62,500 bases of DNA, taken from positions 1-62,500 of the forward strand of contig NC_008380.1 of the NCBI RefSeq assembly GCF_000009265.1, read 5' to 3'. The position numbers and the translations under genes were made by a program. The notes beneath the pieces are model-generated. The model ran no database searches. It was given only the letters and a program-made list of their open reading frames with translations, and was not told where the DNA came from. Each line of letters starts with the position of its first letter. Positions within the stretch are counted from its first letter, which is position 1. Source of the stretch: Rhizobium johnstonii 3841. GTDB lineage: Bacteria; Pseudomonadota; Alphaproteobacteria; Rhizobiales; Rhizobiaceae. Of this stretch, positions 40,276 through 49,873 are shown in pieces.

Positions 40276-41886
40276 ATGGAAATGTTCGGAGTTCATAACC
40301 CGGCAATAGAGCTGGCAACGGTGGGATTGGGCGGCGCAGCCAGCGTTCGCTACAACTTTTCCGCCGCCGCGCTCTATGAAGAAGCGATCCGCCGGGGCGA
40401 AGCCGAACTGACCGCTCAAGGCGCATTGCGGGCTATCACCGGCCAGCACACCGGCCGTTCGCCGCGCGACAAGTTCGTCGTTCGCGATATCAATACCGAT
40501 GGCGAAATCTGGTGGGACAACAACAAGCCGATCTCGCCGGAGCATTTCGCCGTGCTGCGCGACGATATGCTGGCGCATGCCGCGGGCAAGGAGCTTTTCG
40601 TCCAGGATCTCGTCGGCGGCGCCGAGGAAGGCCATGCCCTGCCGACCCGCGTCGTGACCGAATTCGCCTGGCATTCGCTGTTCATCCGCAATCTGCTGAT
40701 CCGCCCCGACACTGCAGCGCTGTCCAGCTTCGTGCCGAAGCTGACGATCATCGATCTGCCGAGCTTCAAGGCCGATCCGGCCCGCCACGGCTGCCGTTCG
40801 GAAACGGTGATCGCCTGCGATCTCACCAACGGTCTCGTCCTCATCGGCGGCACCTCCTATGCCGGCGAAATGAAGAAATCGGTTTTCACCGTGCTCAACT
40901 ACCTGCTGCCGGCCAAGGGCGTGATGCCGATGCATTGCTCGGCCAATGTCGGCCCGGACGGGGACGCGGCGGTCTTCTTTGGCCTTTCCGGCACGGGCAA
41001 GACGACGCTTTCGGCCGATCCGGCCCGGACGCTGATCGGCGATGACGAACACGGCTGGAGCGAGAACGGCATCTTCAACTTCGAAGGCGGCTGCTATGCC
41101 AAGACGATCCGCCTCTCGGCCGAAGCCGAGCCGGAAATCTATGCGACAACGCAGCGTTTCGGTACCGTGCTGGAAAACGTTGTGCTGAACGAAAGCCGCG
41201 AGCCGGATTTCAACGACGGGTCGCTGACTGAAAACACCCGTTGCGCCTATCCGATGGACTTCATCCCGAACGCTTCGAAGACGGGCCGCGCCGGGCATCC
41301 GAAGACGATCATCATGCTGACCGCCGATGCCTTTGGCGTCATGCCGCCAATCGCGCGATTGACGCCTGATCAGGCGATGTATCACTTCCTCTCCGGCTAC
41401 ACCGCCAAGGTGGCAGGCACCGAAAAGGGTGTCGTCGAACCGGAAGCGACCTTCTCCACCTGCTTCGGCGCGCCCTTCATGCCGCGGCATCCGGCCGAAT
41501 ATGGCAATCTGCTCAAGGAACTGATTGGTCGTCATGGCGTCCAATGCTGGCTTGTCAATACCGGCTGGACCGGCGGCGCCTACGGCACCGGCAAGCGCAT
41601 GCCGATCAAGGCGACGCGTGCGCTTCTCGCTGCCGCCCTGAGCGGCGAACTTGGACAGGTGGAATTCCGTGCTGATACGAACTTCGGCTTCGCCGTGCCG
41701 GTCTCCGTCCACGGTGTCGATGGCAGCATTCTCGATCCGCGCTCGACCTGGGCCGACAAGGCAGCCTATGACGCGCAGGCCGAAAAGCTGGTCTCGATGT
41801 TCATCGCGAACTTCGCCAAGTTCGAAAATCATGTCGACGGCGGCGTCCGCGATGCCGCCCCCGGCGTGAAAGTCGCTGCAGAATAA
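40276..41886 (+). CDS. pckA: Phosphoenolpyruvate carboxykinase (ATP)
   Basis: A 536-residue gluconeogenic enzyme converting oxaloacetate and ATP to PEP, needed for growth on succinate and other C4 acids. Motifs: [11 protein letters not shown] near residue 58, the kinase-1a P-loop [16 protein letters not shown] near 235, the metal site [11 protein letters not shown], and the C-terminal [15 protein letters not shown]. The start at 40276 has GAAGGGAAC upstream; the longer frame adds 36 residues. Being divergent from chvI fits reports that rhizobial pckA expression involves this region. Confidence 0.96.
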   Translation: MEMFGVHNPAIELATVGLGGAASVRYNFSAAALYEEAIRRGEAELTAQGALRAITGQHTGRSPRDKFVVRDINTDGEIWWDNNKPISPEHFAVLRDDMLAHAAGKELFVQDLVGGAEEGHALPTRVVTEFAWHSLFIRNLLIRPDTAALSSFVPKLTIIDLPSFKADPARHGCRSETVIACDLTNGLVLIGGTSYAGEMKKSVFTVLNYLLPAKGVMPMHCSANVGPDGDAAVFFGLSGTGKTTLSADPARTLIGDDEHGWSENGIFNFEGGCYAKTIRLSAEAEPEIYATTQRFGTVLENVVLNESREPDFNDGSLTENTRCAYPMDFIPNASKTGRAGHPKTIIMLTADAFGVMPPIARLTPDQAMYHFLSGYTAKVAGTEKGVVEPEATFSTCFGAPFMPRHPAEYGNLLKELIGRHGVQCWLVNTGWTGGAYGTGKRMPIKATRALLAAALSGELGQVEFRADTNFGFAVPVSVHGVDGSILDPRSTWADKAAYDAQAEKLVSMFIANFAKFENHVDGGVRDAAPGVKVAAE

Positions 41887-41908
41887 GACGAGATTTCTGA
41901 CTCACGTG

Positions 41909-41940
41909 AAACCCGGCATCGCAGGATTGCCGGGTTTTCC
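41909..41940 (+). terminator. Rho-independent terminator after pckA
   Basis: AAACCCGGCA and TGCCGGGTTT form a 10-bp stem with a 9-nt loop, followed by TTCC. Confidence 0.8.
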
Positions 41941-41992
41941 TTGTTGACGGCCGATATTTTCAATTCGCTGCCGATGTGAGATAGAACGCCGC

Positions 41993-42436
41993 ATGGCTAG
42001 CGACGCGCTCTATATCGATGACAGGATCACCATCGCGGGATGGGAGCTGACGGAACAGTTCGTTCTGGCGGGCGGTCCCGGCGGGCAGAATGTCAACAAG
42101 GTCTCGACCGCTGTCCAGCTGTTCTTCAACATCGCGAATTCGCCGTCTCTCAATGATCGTGTCAAAACCAATGCGATCAAGCTCGCTGGCCGGCGTTTGT
42201 CGAAGGATGGCGTGCTGATGATCGAGGCCAGCCGGTTTCGCAGCCAGGACCGCAACCGCGAGGATGCGCGTGACCGGCTGAAGGAACTGATCCTCGAGGC
42301 CGCCAAGCCGCCGCCGCCGCCGCGCAAGAAGACTAGGCCGACCAAGGGTTCGGTCGAACGCCGCCTGAAGGAAAAATCCGGTCGCTCGGAAGTCAAGAAA
42401 ATGCGCGGCCGTCCCGGCGGCGGCAGTGGTGAGTGA
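41993..42436 (+). CDS. arfB: Ribosome-rescue peptidyl-tRNA hydrolase ArfB (YaeJ)
   Basis: A 147-residue release-factor-like protein that frees stalled ribosomes without needing a stop codon. The catalytic loop is VLAGGPGGQNVNKVSTAVQL (GGQ near residue 30). There is no codon-recognition domain, and the C-terminus (about residues 105-147) is a basic Lys/Arg-rich tail, the part of ArfB that enters the empty mRNA channel. The gene ends next to alkB. Confidence 0.93.
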   Translation: MASDALYIDDRITIAGWELTEQFVLAGGPGGQNVNKVSTAVQLFFNIANSPSLNDRVKTNAIKLAGRRLSKDGVLMIEASRFRSQDRNREDARDRLKELILEAAKPPPPPRKKTRPTKGSVERRLKEKSGRSEVKKMRGRPGGGSGE

Positions 42437-42437
42437 C

Positions 42438-43049
42438 ATGCCGGAGCTCTTGAGCGGCATCCGCCATCTCCCCGGTTACCTCGACCGAGCGCGTCAGGAG
42501 GCATTGGTCGAGGTGATCCGCACCGTCGTCGCCGAAGCGCCGCTTTATGTGCCCGCCATGCCCGGCACCGGCAAGCCGATGTCCGTGCGCATGACCAATT
42601 GCGGGCCGCTCGGCTGGGTGACGGACAAAGAGCGCGGCTATCGCTACCAGCCGACACACCCGGCAACCGGCAGACCCTGGCCCGATATGCCGCAGCAATT
42701 GCTCGATATCTGGAATGACGTTTCGGGTTACGACAAGCCGCCGGAAGCCTGCCTCGTCAATTTTTACTCCGACGAAGCGCGCATGGGCTTGCATCAGGAC
42801 AAGGACGAACAGGATCTCAAAGCCCCGGTCGTCTCGATCTCGCTCGGCAACAGCTGCCTCTTTCGCGTCGGCGGCCTCAGCCGCAATGATCGCACGCTAT
42901 CTTTCAAGCTTTCGAGCGGTGATCTGGTGGTGCTGGGCGGTGAGGGGAGGCTATGTTTCCACGGCGTCGACCGTATCCATCCGGCGACGTCGACGCTGCT
43001 GAAGAATGGCGGCCGCATCAATCTGACGCTCCGCCGCGTCAATCCCTAG
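42438..43049 (+). CDS. alkB: Alpha-ketoglutarate-dependent dioxygenase AlkB
   Basis: A 203-residue Fe(II)/2-oxoglutarate oxygenase that repairs N-alkylated bases in DNA and RNA. The iron ligands are in MGLHQDKDEQD (HxD) and LCFHGVDRIHP (His), with the 2OG-binding Arg near the C-terminus (RINLTLRRV). VNFYSDEARMG is the typical substrate/2OG loop. I place the start at ATG 42438, one base after the arfB stop; GTG codons at 42426 and 42429 are alternatives. It converges on coaA with a 6-bp gap and no visible hairpin. Confidence 0.92.
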   Translation: MPELLSGIRHLPGYLDRARQEALVEVIRTVVAEAPLYVPAMPGTGKPMSVRMTNCGPLGWVTDKERGYRYQPTHPATGRPWPDMPQQLLDIWNDVSGYDKPPEACLVNFYSDEARMGLHQDKDEQDLKAPVVSISLGNSCLFRVGGLSRNDRTLSFKLSSGDLVVLGGEGRLCFHGVDRIHPATSTLLKNGGRINLTLRRVNP

Positions 43050-43055
43050 AGCTTG

Positions 43056-44051
43056 CTATAGTTTTCGCAGCGCGACCTGCTCGATCAGATGATCCTTGCC
43101 CTTTTTGAGGATGAGATCGGCGCGTGGACGCGTCGGCAGAATGTTCTGCCGCAGGTTCTTCAGGTTGATGTTTGCCCAAAGATCCTCGGCGATTTCCAGC
43201 GCTTCCGCGTCGCTGATCGAGGCATAGCGATGGAAATAGGAATTCGGATCGCGGAAGGCGGTCTCGCGCAGCCGCATGAAGCGCGTGACGTACCAGTTGT
43301 GGATCTCGTCTTCGGCGGCATCGATATAGATCGAGAAGTCGAAGAAGTCGGAGACCATCGGCACGATCTTGCCGCCGGCCGGCAGGTCGCGCGATTGCAG
43401 CACGTTGATGCCCTCGAAGATCAGGATGTCGGGCCGGTCGACGATCTTGTATTCGTCAGGCAGCACGTCGTAGACGAGGTGCGAATAGCTGGGCGCCTTC
43501 ACATCCGGCCGTCCGGCCTTGATCGCCGAGAGGAAGCGCAGGATCGCACCCGTGTCGTAGCTTTCCGGAAAGCCTTTTCGCTGCATCAGCTTTTCCCGCT
43601 GCAGCACGGCGTTCGGATGCAGGAAGCCGTCGGTGGTGACGAGATCGACCTTCGGGCTGGAAGGCCAGCGCCCCAGGAGCTCCTTGAGGATACGGGCGGT
43701 GGTCGATTTTCCCACCGCCACCGAGCCGGCGATGCCGATGACGAAGGGCGTCTTCGTCACATCGGACAGGCTGAGGAAGCGGTTGCGCTGTTCAAACAGC
43801 ATCTGCGAGGATTCGACATGTGCCGAGAGCAGCCGGGACAGCGACAGATAGATGCGCCGGACCTCGTCGAGATCGATTGGATCGCCCATCGAACGCAGCC
43901 GTTTGACCTCGTCGCTCGTCAGCGTCAACGGCGTGTCGGCGCGGAATTTTGCCCATTGTTCGGAAGAGAAGAAGTGGTAGGGCGAATAGGATTCCGACTG
44001 GAAGTGATCCAACGTTTCCGGCACTCCGATAATCTCAGTCGCGATACTCAT
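43056..44051 (-). CDS. coaA: Pantothenate kinase (type I)
   Basis: A 331-residue type I pantothenate kinase (phosphoribulokinase/uridine kinase fold), the first and regulated step of CoA synthesis. P-loop [17 protein letters not shown] near residue 105; [19 protein letters not shown] and [13 protein letters not shown] are conserved. The N-terminal [15 protein letters not shown] is typical. It is the last gene of the his run and overlaps hisE by 4 bp, an order seen in rhizobia. Confidence 0.95.
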   Translation of the reverse strand: MSIATEIIGVPETLDHFQSESYSPYHFFSSEQWAKFRADTPLTLTSDEVKRLRSMGDPIDLDEVRRIYLSLSRLLSAHVESSQMLFEQRNRFLSLSDVTKTPFVIGIAGSVAVGKSTTARILKELLGRWPSSPKVDLVTTDGFLHPNAVLQREKLMQRKGFPESYDTGAILRFLSAIKAGRPDVKAPSYSHLVYDVLPDEYKIVDRPDILIFEGINVLQSRDLPAGGKIVPMVSDFFDFSIYIDAAEDEIHNWYVTRFMRLRETAFRDPNSYFHRYASISDAEALEIAEDLWANINLKNLRQNILPTRPRADLILKKGKDHLIEQVALRKL

Positions 44052-44371
44052 GAACTCTGCCGGCTGGCCTTTTCCTTGAGGCCGGACTGCGCGGTTCTGC
44101 GCTCGAGCTCGGCCATGACATTCTCTAACGGTATTTCAGCAATCTTCAATACGACCAAAAGGTGATAGAGCACATCGGCCGCCTCATAGGTCAGATTGTC
44201 GCGGTCGCCGGTCACCGCCGCCATCACGGCTTCGATCGCTTCTTCGCCGAGCTTCTTCGCCGCTTTCGGCTGGCCGCCGGCCACGAGCTTGGCTGTCCAG
44301 GATTGCTCCGGAGGGGCTTTCGATCGTTCTGCGACGATGCTTTCGAGATCGGAAAGGGAAAATCCGCTCAT
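44048..44371 (-). CDS. hisE: Phosphoribosyl-ATP pyrophosphatase
   Basis: A 107-residue all-alpha pyrophosphatase, second step of histidine synthesis, as a stand-alone protein rather than a HisIE fusion. [18 protein letters not shown] and [14 protein letters not shown] are the metal-binding helices. The start at 44371 ([10 protein letters not shown]) gives normal length. It is 17 bp after hisF and overlaps coaA by 4 bp. Confidence 0.94.
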   Translation of the reverse strand: MSGFSLSDLESIVAERSKAPPEQSWTAKLVAGGQPKAAKKLGEEAIEAVMAAVTGDRDNLTYEAADVLYHLLVVLKIAEIPLENVMAELERRTAQSGLKEKASRQSS

Positions 44372-44388
44372 AGGTCCGCTTTCAAGGT

Positions 44389-45177
44389 TCAGTCGAGACG
44401 CATGTCGATGCCGCACTTCGACATATAGTGCTTCGCCTCGCTGACGGAATAGGTGCCGAAGTGGAAGATCGACGCGGCAAGCACCGCATTGGCATGACCC
44501 TCCTTCACCCCGGCGACGAGATCGTCGAGATCGCCGACGCCGCCGGACGCGATGACCGGCACACGCACCGCATCGGCGATCGCCCGCGTCAGCTCCAGGT
44601 CGTAGCCGACCTTTGTGCCGTCGCGGTCCATCGAGGTGACCAGCAGCTCACCGGCGCCGCGCGCCACCATTTTCTGGGCGAATTCGACGGCATCGATGCC
44701 GGTCGCGTTGCGGCCGCCATGGGTATAGATTTCCCAGGCGCTGAGATTGTCGCCGCCGACCGCCTGCGTGCGCCGGCGCTTGGCGTCGATCGAAACAACG
44801 ATGCACTGGTCGCCGAACTTGTCGGCTGCCTCGGTGACGAAGTCGGGATTGCTGACGGCTGCCGAATTGATCGAGACCTTGTCGGCACCGCACAGCAACA
44901 GCTTGCGGATATCGGCGATGGTGCGCACCCCGCCGCCGACCGTCAGCGGCATGAAGCATTGGTCGGCCGTGCGCGAAACGACATCGAAGATTGTCTCGCG
45001 ATTGTCCGAGGAAGCGGTGATGTCGAGGAAGCAGAGTTCGTCCGCGCCGGCCGCATCATAAGCCTTCGCGGCTTCGACGGGATCGCCGGCATCGACGAGA
45101 TTGAGGAAGTTGACGCCCTTGACGACACGGCCGTCCTTGACGTCGAGGCAGGGAATGACACGGGCCTTGAGGGTCAT
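44389..45177 (-). CDS. hisF: Imidazole glycerol phosphate synthase cyclase subunit
   Basis: A 262-residue (beta/alpha)8 cyclase that joins ammonia from HisH with PRFAR to give IGP and AICAR. Catalytic Asp residues are in [16 protein letters not shown] and [23 protein letters not shown] is a phosphate loop. hisA ends immediately upstream (its TAA abuts the ATG), and hisE follows. Its partner gene, hisH, is three genes upstream rather than adjacent. Confidence 0.96.
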   Translation of the reverse strand: MTLKARVIPCLDVKDGRVVKGVNFLNLVDAGDPVEAAKAYDAAGADELCFLDITASSDNRETIFDVVSRTADQCFMPLTVGGGVRTIADIRKLLLCGADKVSINSAAVSNPDFVTEAADKFGDQCIVVSIDAKRRRTQAVGGDNLSAWEIYTHGGRNATGIDAVEFAQKMVARGAGELLVTSMDRDGTKVGYDLELTRAIADAVRVPVIASGGVGDLDDLVAGVKEGHANAVLAASIFHFGTYSVSEAKHYMSKCGIDMRLD

Positions 45178-45924
45178 TTATGCGGTCTCCTTGGCCCGGG
45201 CCGCCTTGATCAGCGCCAACGCTTCCTTGGGATCGATACGGCCGTCATAAAGCGCACGGCCTGAAATCGCCCCTTCCAGCTTCCGCGCATCGGGCTCCAG
45301 CATGCGGCGGATATCGTCGAGAGAGGCAAGGCCGCCCGAGGCGATGACGGGAATGGAAACGGCGTCGGCAAGTTCCAGCGTCGAACTCCAGTTGATGCCG
45401 GCCAGAATACCGTCACGGTCGATATCGGTGTAGATGATCGCAGCGACGCCGGCGCCCTCGAATTTCCTGGCAAGCTCGATGATACCGAGTTCGGAGGCCT
45501 CTGCCCAACCCTCGACGGCCACCTTGCCGCCCTTGGCATCGATGCCGACGGCCACATGATCAGGAAATTTCCGGCAGGCCTCGATGACCAGATCAGGATT
45601 TCTGACCGCGACGGTGCCGAGAATGACGCGCCGCAGCCCGCGCGACAGCCAGGCCTCGATATGATCGAGGGTGCGAATGCCGCCGCCGAGCTGCACGGGA
45701 TTGTCCGTTGCCTTCAAGATCGCTTCGACGGCATCGCCATTGGCCGAATGTCCCGCGAAGGCGCCGTCGAGATCGACCACATGCAGCCATTCGAAACCCT
45801 GATCTTCGAAGGATCTCGCCTGGGCGGCCGGATCGGTGTTGTAGACCGTCGCCTGCTGCATGTCGCCGAGCTTCAGGCGGACGCATTGGCCGCCTTTCAG
45901 GTCGATCGCGGGAAAAAGGATCAT
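45178..45924 (-). CDS. hisA: ProFAR isomerase (HisA)
   Basis: A 248-residue (beta/alpha)8 isomerase, fourth step of the histidine pathway. The pattern [19 protein letters not shown] with the catalytic Asp, [28 protein letters not shown] and [11 protein letters not shown] are family motifs. The TAA is contiguous with the hisF ATG, and the gene starts 6 bp after the uncharacterised gene at 45931-46488, so all are probably on one mRNA. Confidence 0.95.
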   Translation of the reverse strand: MILFPAIDLKGGQCVRLKLGDMQQATVYNTDPAAQARSFEDQGFEWLHVVDLDGAFAGHSANGDAVEAILKATDNPVQLGGGIRTLDHIEAWLSRGLRRVILGTVAVRNPDLVIEACRKFPDHVAVGIDAKGGKVAVEGWAEASELGIIELARKFEGAGVAAIIYTDIDRDGILAGINWSSTLELADAVSIPVIASGGLASLDDIRRMLEPDARKLEGAISGRALYDGRIDPKEALALIKAARAKETA

Positions 45925-45930
45925 GTCGTC

Positions 45931-46488
45931 TTACATCCGTAGAGTGGTCGGTACCATCAGCGCATTCCACGCATCTACGATATCCGATTGGAAAAAGACA
46001 GCGGCAATGGCCGCCGCGCCGAAAAGCAGAAGGAGGAGCAGGGTGACGGCAAAACCGGCCCGGACCTGACGCCAGAAGCCCAGGCGCCTCTTGATCGATT
46101 TCTCGATGCTTCGTACCTGGCGCAATGCATCGCTGTTGACGGCAGTCAGCCGGATCTGCGGTTCCATCGCCTCGACATAGGTTTCGGCATAACTCGAAAG
46201 GATCTGCGAGGCGCGGTCGCGCAGCGTGTTGCGCAGGTCGGTCGAGAGATAATTGCTGTTGACGGCGGCAAGCTCGGCCTCATCGGGTGAACGGCCGGCA
46301 TTTCGCTTGCGATGGCTGAGAACGAAATCGCGCTTTTGCCGCTCGTAGAGTGCGTAGGCGAGCAGGCCGATCAGATCGTCCTCACCTTCGATATAGAATT
46401 CCAGCACGGCCTCGGCGATGTCGCCGGCGCTGACCCCGTTTTGCCGCCGGCTCGAACCGTCGTTTGCGGGGAAAGAGTCATGGATCAT
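45931..46488 (-). CDS. Uncharacterised protein with C-terminal membrane anchor, in his operon
   Basis: 185 residues, not recognised. The N-terminal 145 residues are soluble and charged: a SAGDIAEAVLEFYIEGEDDLIGLLAYALYERQKRDFV helix-rich part, then a segment with predicted helices up to LRQVRSIEKSIKRRLGF. A single membrane helix (about residues 146-168, AGFAVTLLLLLLFGAAAIAA) is near the C-terminus, so it looks tail-anchored with the bulk in the cytoplasm. There is no signal peptide. It lies 6 bp before hisA, and its ATG overlaps the stop of the small gene upstream. Confidence 0.7.
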   Translation of the reverse strand: MIHDSFPANDGSSRRQNGVSAGDIAEAVLEFYIEGEDDLIGLLAYALYERQKRDFVLSHRKRNAGRSPDEAELAAVNSNYLSTDLRNTLRDRASQILSSYAETYVEAMEPQIRLTAVNSDALRQVRSIEKSIKRRLGFWRQVRAGFAVTLLLLLLFGAAAIAAVFFQSDIVDAWNALMVPTTLRM

Positions 46489-46667
46489 CGGTCCAGCCTT
46501 TCTTTCAGCGCCTTGGCTGCATTGGAAAGCGCCTTCCTGTGGATGGCTTCGTCGACACGGCGGATGACCGTGCCGCCGGGAAGCTTGATATCAGAAAAGG
46601 GGGGCAAGCCTTCCCTGGAGGGCCGCAACGTGTAGAACACCTTGCCTGATTTCCGTGAAGCCGGCAT
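46485..46667 (-). CDS. Small uncharacterised protein (60 aa), in his operon
   Basis: A 60-residue basic protein (MPASRKSGKVFYTLRPSREG..., ending KALKERLDR). I do not recognise a domain. It is supported as real by an AGGAGT seven bases before the ATG and by a 4-bp stop/start overlap (ATGA) with the tail-anchored gene downstream. A GTG three codons earlier overlaps that ribosome-binding site and is less likely. It could be a partner or leader of the next protein. Confidence 0.55.
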   Translation of the reverse strand: MPASRKSGKVFYTLRPSREGLPPFSDIKLPGGTVIRRVDEAIHRKALSNAAKALKERLDR

Positions 46668-46698
46668 CGAGCGCACTCCTGTTCCGCCGTTTCCATAC

Positions 46699-46750
46699 TA
46701 GAACAGGATGATTTTAGGCCGGTTCGGCCTAAAATCTGAATCCTGTTCTA
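46699..46750. repeat. 52-bp near-perfect palindrome
   Basis: TAGAACAGGAT ... ATTTTAGGCCG and CGGCCTAAAAT ... ATCCTGTTCTA are inverted arms around a 3-bp centre. It lies in the 253-bp hisH/small-gene gap, next to the element at 46763. It would form a long hairpin in RNA and could also end or process the his transcript. Confidence 0.8.
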
Positions 46751-46762
46751 CATTATACAGTC

Positions 46763-46809
46763 AGAGCATGATGTCGTCCGAAAACCGCTCACACTTTTCG
46801 GCATCATGC
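46763..46809. repeat. Dispersed palindromic repeat (AGCATGATG family)
   Basis: Outer arms GCATGATG and CATCATGC enclose CCGAAAACCGCTCACACTTTTCGG. Reversed, it matches the fragment at 12881-12927, and its arrangement resembles 19722-19825. It is typical of short dispersed repeats in rhizobial intergenic DNA. Confidence 0.75.
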
Positions 46810-46920
46810 ACTAGGGAAATAAGGCGGCTGTATTAAAAGCCAGCCCTTGGAGAAATTCCAGCAAAACCGTGTAGCGTTTTGCTTCGGGATTGCGTGAACA
46901 ATGCTTGACCGGTTCGGGCT

Positions 46921-47571
46921 CTACGGGTTCCAGCGCAGAAAATTGGCGATCAGGGCCAGGCCGAGCTTCTGGCTCTTTTCCGGGTGAAACTGCGCTCCGA
47001 CCATGTTGTCGCGCCCGACGAAAGCGGTCATCGGACCGCCATAGTCGGCCGTCGCAATAACATCCTCGGTGTTTTCGGCGGCAAGATGGTAGGAATGCAC
47101 AAAATAGGCGTGCAGTCCCTGCGACCCCGTCGGAATTCCTTCGAAGAGCGGATGTTGGCGCTTCAGGTCGAGCGTGTTCCAGCCGATCTGCGGGATCTTG
47201 AGTGCCGGATCATCCGGCGTCATCTCGACGACGTTACCGGGAATCCACCCGAAACCGTGCGTCACGGTCTTCTCGAGGCCGCGCGAGGACATGAGCTGCA
47301 TGCCGACGCAGATGCCGAGGAACGGCCGCGCCTTCTTCTCGACGGCCTCGATCAGCACCTCGGCCATATCAGGCACGGCATCGAGGCCGCGCCGGCAATC
47401 GGCATAGGCGCCGACACCGGGAAGCACGATACGATCGGCTGCGGCAACATCCTCCGCCCTGTCGGTGAGATCGATATGCGCATCGATGCCAGCTTCGTGG
47501 GCGGCACGCTCGAAAGCCTTGGTCGCCGAGCGCAGGTTACCGGAGCCATAGTCGATAATCGCGACGCGCAT
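46921..47571 (-). CDS. hisH: Imidazole glycerol phosphate synthase glutaminase subunit
   Basis: A 216-residue class I glutamine amidotransferase that feeds ammonia to HisF. The catalytic Cys is in [11 protein letters not shown] and the His in [13 protein letters not shown], with Glu following. N-terminal [20 protein letters not shown] is the family start. It lies 2 bp after the DUF2628 gene, and 253 bp of repeats separate it from the next genes of the run, so the his operon may be split here. Confidence 0.95.
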   Translation of the reverse strand: MRVAIIDYGSGNLRSATKAFERAAHEAGIDAHIDLTDRAEDVAAADRIVLPGVGAYADCRRGLDAVPDMAEVLIEAVEKKARPFLGICVGMQLMSSRGLEKTVTHGFGWIPGNVVEMTPDDPALKIPQIGWNTLDLKRQHPLFEGIPTGSQGLHAYFVHSYHLAAENTEDVIATADYGGPMTAFVGRDNMVGAQFHPEKSQKLGLALIANFLRWNP

Positions 47572-47573
47572 CG

Positions 47574-48059
47574 TCAGCGTCCTCCATCAAAACCAAAGAG
47601 ACCAAGCGATGTTGCATTGCCGTGCTGGCCGTTCGGACGGGCCTTGTTCTGCCAGTCCGGTGCCGCGGCGTCGTCACTGGCTGCGATAGCCGCCCTGTCC
47701 GAAAAATAGACCTGCTCAGCAGTGCCGATCGTATCGGCTGCAATGAGTGCATCTTCGTTCCAGCCCTTCGCAGCAAGGTTGCGGACACGGAAATTCTGGC
47801 CCTCGAGACCGACCAGCATATTCACGCCCAGCAGGATTGCCGCTCCCGCCGGCCCGAGGCCCGGTTCGTCCATCAGCGCACCACCAATCCCCTGCAGCAG
47901 AAAGGCTGCGGCCGCATGCAGCCAAAGCCGATGCGCCAGCAGCCAAATCCATGGAAACAGGAAGCCGAGCAGCGTGAAGCCGTCACGGATGGTTCGCGTC
48001 TCATCGGCCGTGGCGCTCGTGCCGCCGGGCGGTGTCAGGAAGATATAGCTGGATGTCAT
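47574..48059 (-). CDS. DUF2628 membrane protein, between hisB and hisH
   Basis: 161 residues with two hydrophobic stretches (about residues 30-58 and 66-85: [29 protein letters not shown] and [16 protein letters not shown]), then a polar C-terminal tail. The N-terminal YIFLTPPGG and the [14 protein letters not shown] pattern match DUF2628, whose function is unknown. It is placed tightly between hisB (22 bp) and hisH (2 bp), an arrangement I recall from rhizobia, suggesting cotranscription with his genes but not a histidine role. Confidence 0.78.
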   Translation of the reverse strand: MTSSYIFLTPPGGTSATADETRTIRDGFTLLGFLFPWIWLLAHRLWLHAAAAFLLQGIGGALMDEPGLGPAGAAILLGVNMLVGLEGQNFRVRNLAAKGWNEDALIAADTIGTAEQVYFSDRAAIAASDDAAAPDWQNKARPNGQHGNATSLGLFGFDGGR

Positions 48060-48081
48060 TGCCGCCGCTCCCTTGAAGGGC

Positions 48082-48690
48082 TCAGACGAGCGTGCCCTTG
48101 GTCGAGGGAACACGGCCCGCCTGTCTCGGATCGATCTCTGTCGCCGTGCGCAACGCGCGGGCAACGGCCTTGAAGCATGTCTCGGCAATATGGTGATTGT
48201 TGGCGCCATAATGGTTGAGAATATGCAAGGTGATGCCTGCATTCTGGGCGAGCGCATGGAAGAATTCGCGAACGAGCTCGGTGTCGAAAGTGCCGATCTT
48301 CGGCGCGCTGAAGGCGACATTCCAGACGAGGAACGGCCGGCCGGAAAGATCGACCGCAGCCTTGGTCATCGTCTCGTCCATGGCGAGATCGATCGAAGCG
48401 TAGCGGGTGATGCCGCGCCGGTCGCCGAGTGCCTTGGAGATCGCCTGGCCGATGGCGATGCCGGTATCTTCGACCGTATGATGGTCGTCGATATGCAGGT
48501 CGCCCTTGGCATCGATCTCCATGTCGATGAGGGAATGTCGCGAAAGCTGGTCGAGCATGTGGTCGAAGAAGCCGACGCCCGTCGAGATCGTCGATTTGCC
48601 GGTGCCGTCGAGATTGACGGAAACGGAAATCGAGGTTTCGTTGGTCTTGCGGGAAACGCTGCCCGTGCGGCTCGCTGCGGTCTCGGCCAT
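48082..48690 (-). CDS. hisB: Imidazoleglycerol-phosphate dehydratase
   Basis: A 202-residue stand-alone dehydratase (no HisN phosphatase domain), sixth step of histidine synthesis. The Mn-binding motifs are [30 protein letters not shown] and the repeat [17 protein letters not shown]. The start at 48690 ([10 protein letters not shown]) has GGAGGG just upstream; a start four codons earlier is possible. It is the first gene of the his run and diverges from hslV. Confidence 0.94.
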   Translation of the reverse strand: MAETAASRTGSVSRKTNETSISVSVNLDGTGKSTISTGVGFFDHMLDQLSRHSLIDMEIDAKGDLHIDDHHTVEDTGIAIGQAISKALGDRRGITRYASIDLAMDETMTKAAVDLSGRPFLVWNVAFSAPKIGTFDTELVREFFHALAQNAGITLHILNHYGANNHHIAETCFKAVARALRTATEIDPRQAGRVPSTKGTLV

Positions 48691-48846
48691 ATGGCCCTCC
48701 ATCGGGAATAAGGCCGTTCCTTATCAGGCGCATCGGGAAATATCCAGAAGCCGGGCAAGAGAAAAGCCGGCCCATTTGCAATCGGCGCCAGTCCACTTAC
48801 ATAGGGCTCAACAGGGCCGGCATGCGGCCCGGCAGACAGGTGTTTT
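48691..48846. promoter_or_regulatory. Divergent hisB/hslV promoter region
   Basis: A 156-bp gap. A possible sigma70-like promoter for hslV is TTGCAA (48776-48781), 16 bp, TACATA (48798-48803). I do not see a clear heat-shock sigma32-type consensus. The hisB side has no obvious attenuator or hairpin ladder. Confidence 0.3.
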
Positions 48847-49374
48847 ATGACAACAATCATTACAGTTCGAAAAGGCGGCAAGGTGGTGATGGCGGGCGAT
48901 GGCCAGGTGAGCCTCGGCCAGACCGTCATGAAGGGCAATGCCCGCAAGGTGCGCCGTATCGGCAAGGGCGAAGTCGTTGCCGGTTTCGCCGGCGCCACTG
49001 CCGATGCCTTTACCCTGCTCGAAAGGCTTGAAAAGAAGCTTGAGCAATATCCCGGTCAATTGATGCGTGCCGCGGTCGAGCTCGCCAAGGACTGGCGCAC
49101 CGACAAATACCTGCGCAATCTCGAAGCCATGATGCTCGTCGCCGACAAGTCGATCACGCTGGCGATCACCGGCAATGGCGACGTTCTGGAGCCGGAGCAT
49201 GGCACGACGGCGATCGGTTCCGGCGGCAATTTTGCCCTCGCGGCCGCCCTCGCACTCATGGATACCGACAAATCGGCCGAAGAGATTGCTCGCCGCGCCC
49301 TCGATATCGCCGCCGACATCTGCGTCTACACGAACCATAACGTCGTGGTGGAATTGCTGGATGCCGAAGGCTGA
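48847..49374 (+). CDS. hslV: ATP-dependent protease subunit HslV
   Basis: A 175-residue proteasome-like peptidase. After Met removal the N-terminal Thr ([10 protein letters not shown]) is the nucleophile. [25 protein letters not shown] and the [14 protein letters not shown] active-site segment are typical. It forms dodecamers capped by HslU. In most bacteria hslU follows directly; here an acetyltransferase gene comes between, starting 14 bp before the hslV stop. Confidence 0.95.
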   Translation: MTTIITVRKGGKVVMAGDGQVSLGQTVMKGNARKVRRIGKGEVVAGFAGATADAFTLLERLEKKLEQYPGQLMRAAVELAKDWRTDKYLRNLEAMMLVADKSITLAITGNGDVLEPEHGTTAIGSGGNFALAAALALMDTDKSAEEIARRALDIAADICVYTNHNVVVELLDAEG

Positions 49375-49873
49375 ACCCTATGCCTTCCGGCCGCTTGCTG
49401 TGGCTGATCTGCCGCTTCTCGCCGAATGGCTGGAAAGCCGGCATGTCAGGCGCTGGTGGAGCGATCCGGCCAAGGCGCTGGCTTCGATGGAAAAGCATAT
49501 CGATGCGGCCTCCGTCTCTTGCTTCATGGTCACGCTGAGTGGAAAGGACTTCGCCTTTATCCAGGCGGCCGATCTCGACGAGGTGGACGATGAAGCGCTC
49601 GCCGGTCAGCCGAAGGGCACCTACGGCATCGACCAGTTCATCGGCATCGAGGAACTGGCAGGCAAGGGTCACGGACCGGCCTTTATGATAGGGTTCTGCA
49701 ATATGCTCTTTGCAAAGGGCGCGCAGCGGATCCTGGTCGATCCGCATCCTGACAATGCATTCGCAATCAGAGCCTATACCAAGGCGGGCTTTCAAGGACT
49801 TGGCGAAACAACGACGAATTACGGCCGGGCACTGTTGATGGCCCTGGACCGCCAGGAGAATGATACGCAATGA
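49361..49873 (+). CDS. GNAT acetyltransferase (AAC(6')-Ib-like fold) between hslV and hslU
   Basis: A 170-residue GNAT. The N-terminal [18 protein letters not shown], the [23 protein letters not shown] segment with the Q/RxxGxG/A-type acetyl-CoA loop, and [22 protein letters not shown] resemble the aminoglycoside 6'-acetyltransferase Ib subgroup. A substrate cannot be read off: relatives acetylate antibiotics, siderophores or proteins. The ATG lies inside hslV (14-bp overlap) and the stop overlaps the hslU ATG by 4 bp, so its translation is tied to both protease subunits. Confidence 0.84.
   Translation: MPKAEPYAFRPLAVADLPLLAEWLESRHVRRWWSDPAKALASMEKHIDAASVSCFMVTLSGKDFAFIQAADLDEVDDEALAGQPKGTYGIDQFIGIEELAGKGHGPAFMIGFCNMLFAKGAQRILVDPHPDNAFAIRAYTKAGFQGLGETTTNYGRALLMALDRQENDTQ

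Noticed and set aside
49175..49360. A longer N-terminus for the GNAT protein, reaching deep into hslV
   Set aside because: The extra residues are out-of-frame hslV sequence; GNAT similarity starts right after the ATG at 49361.
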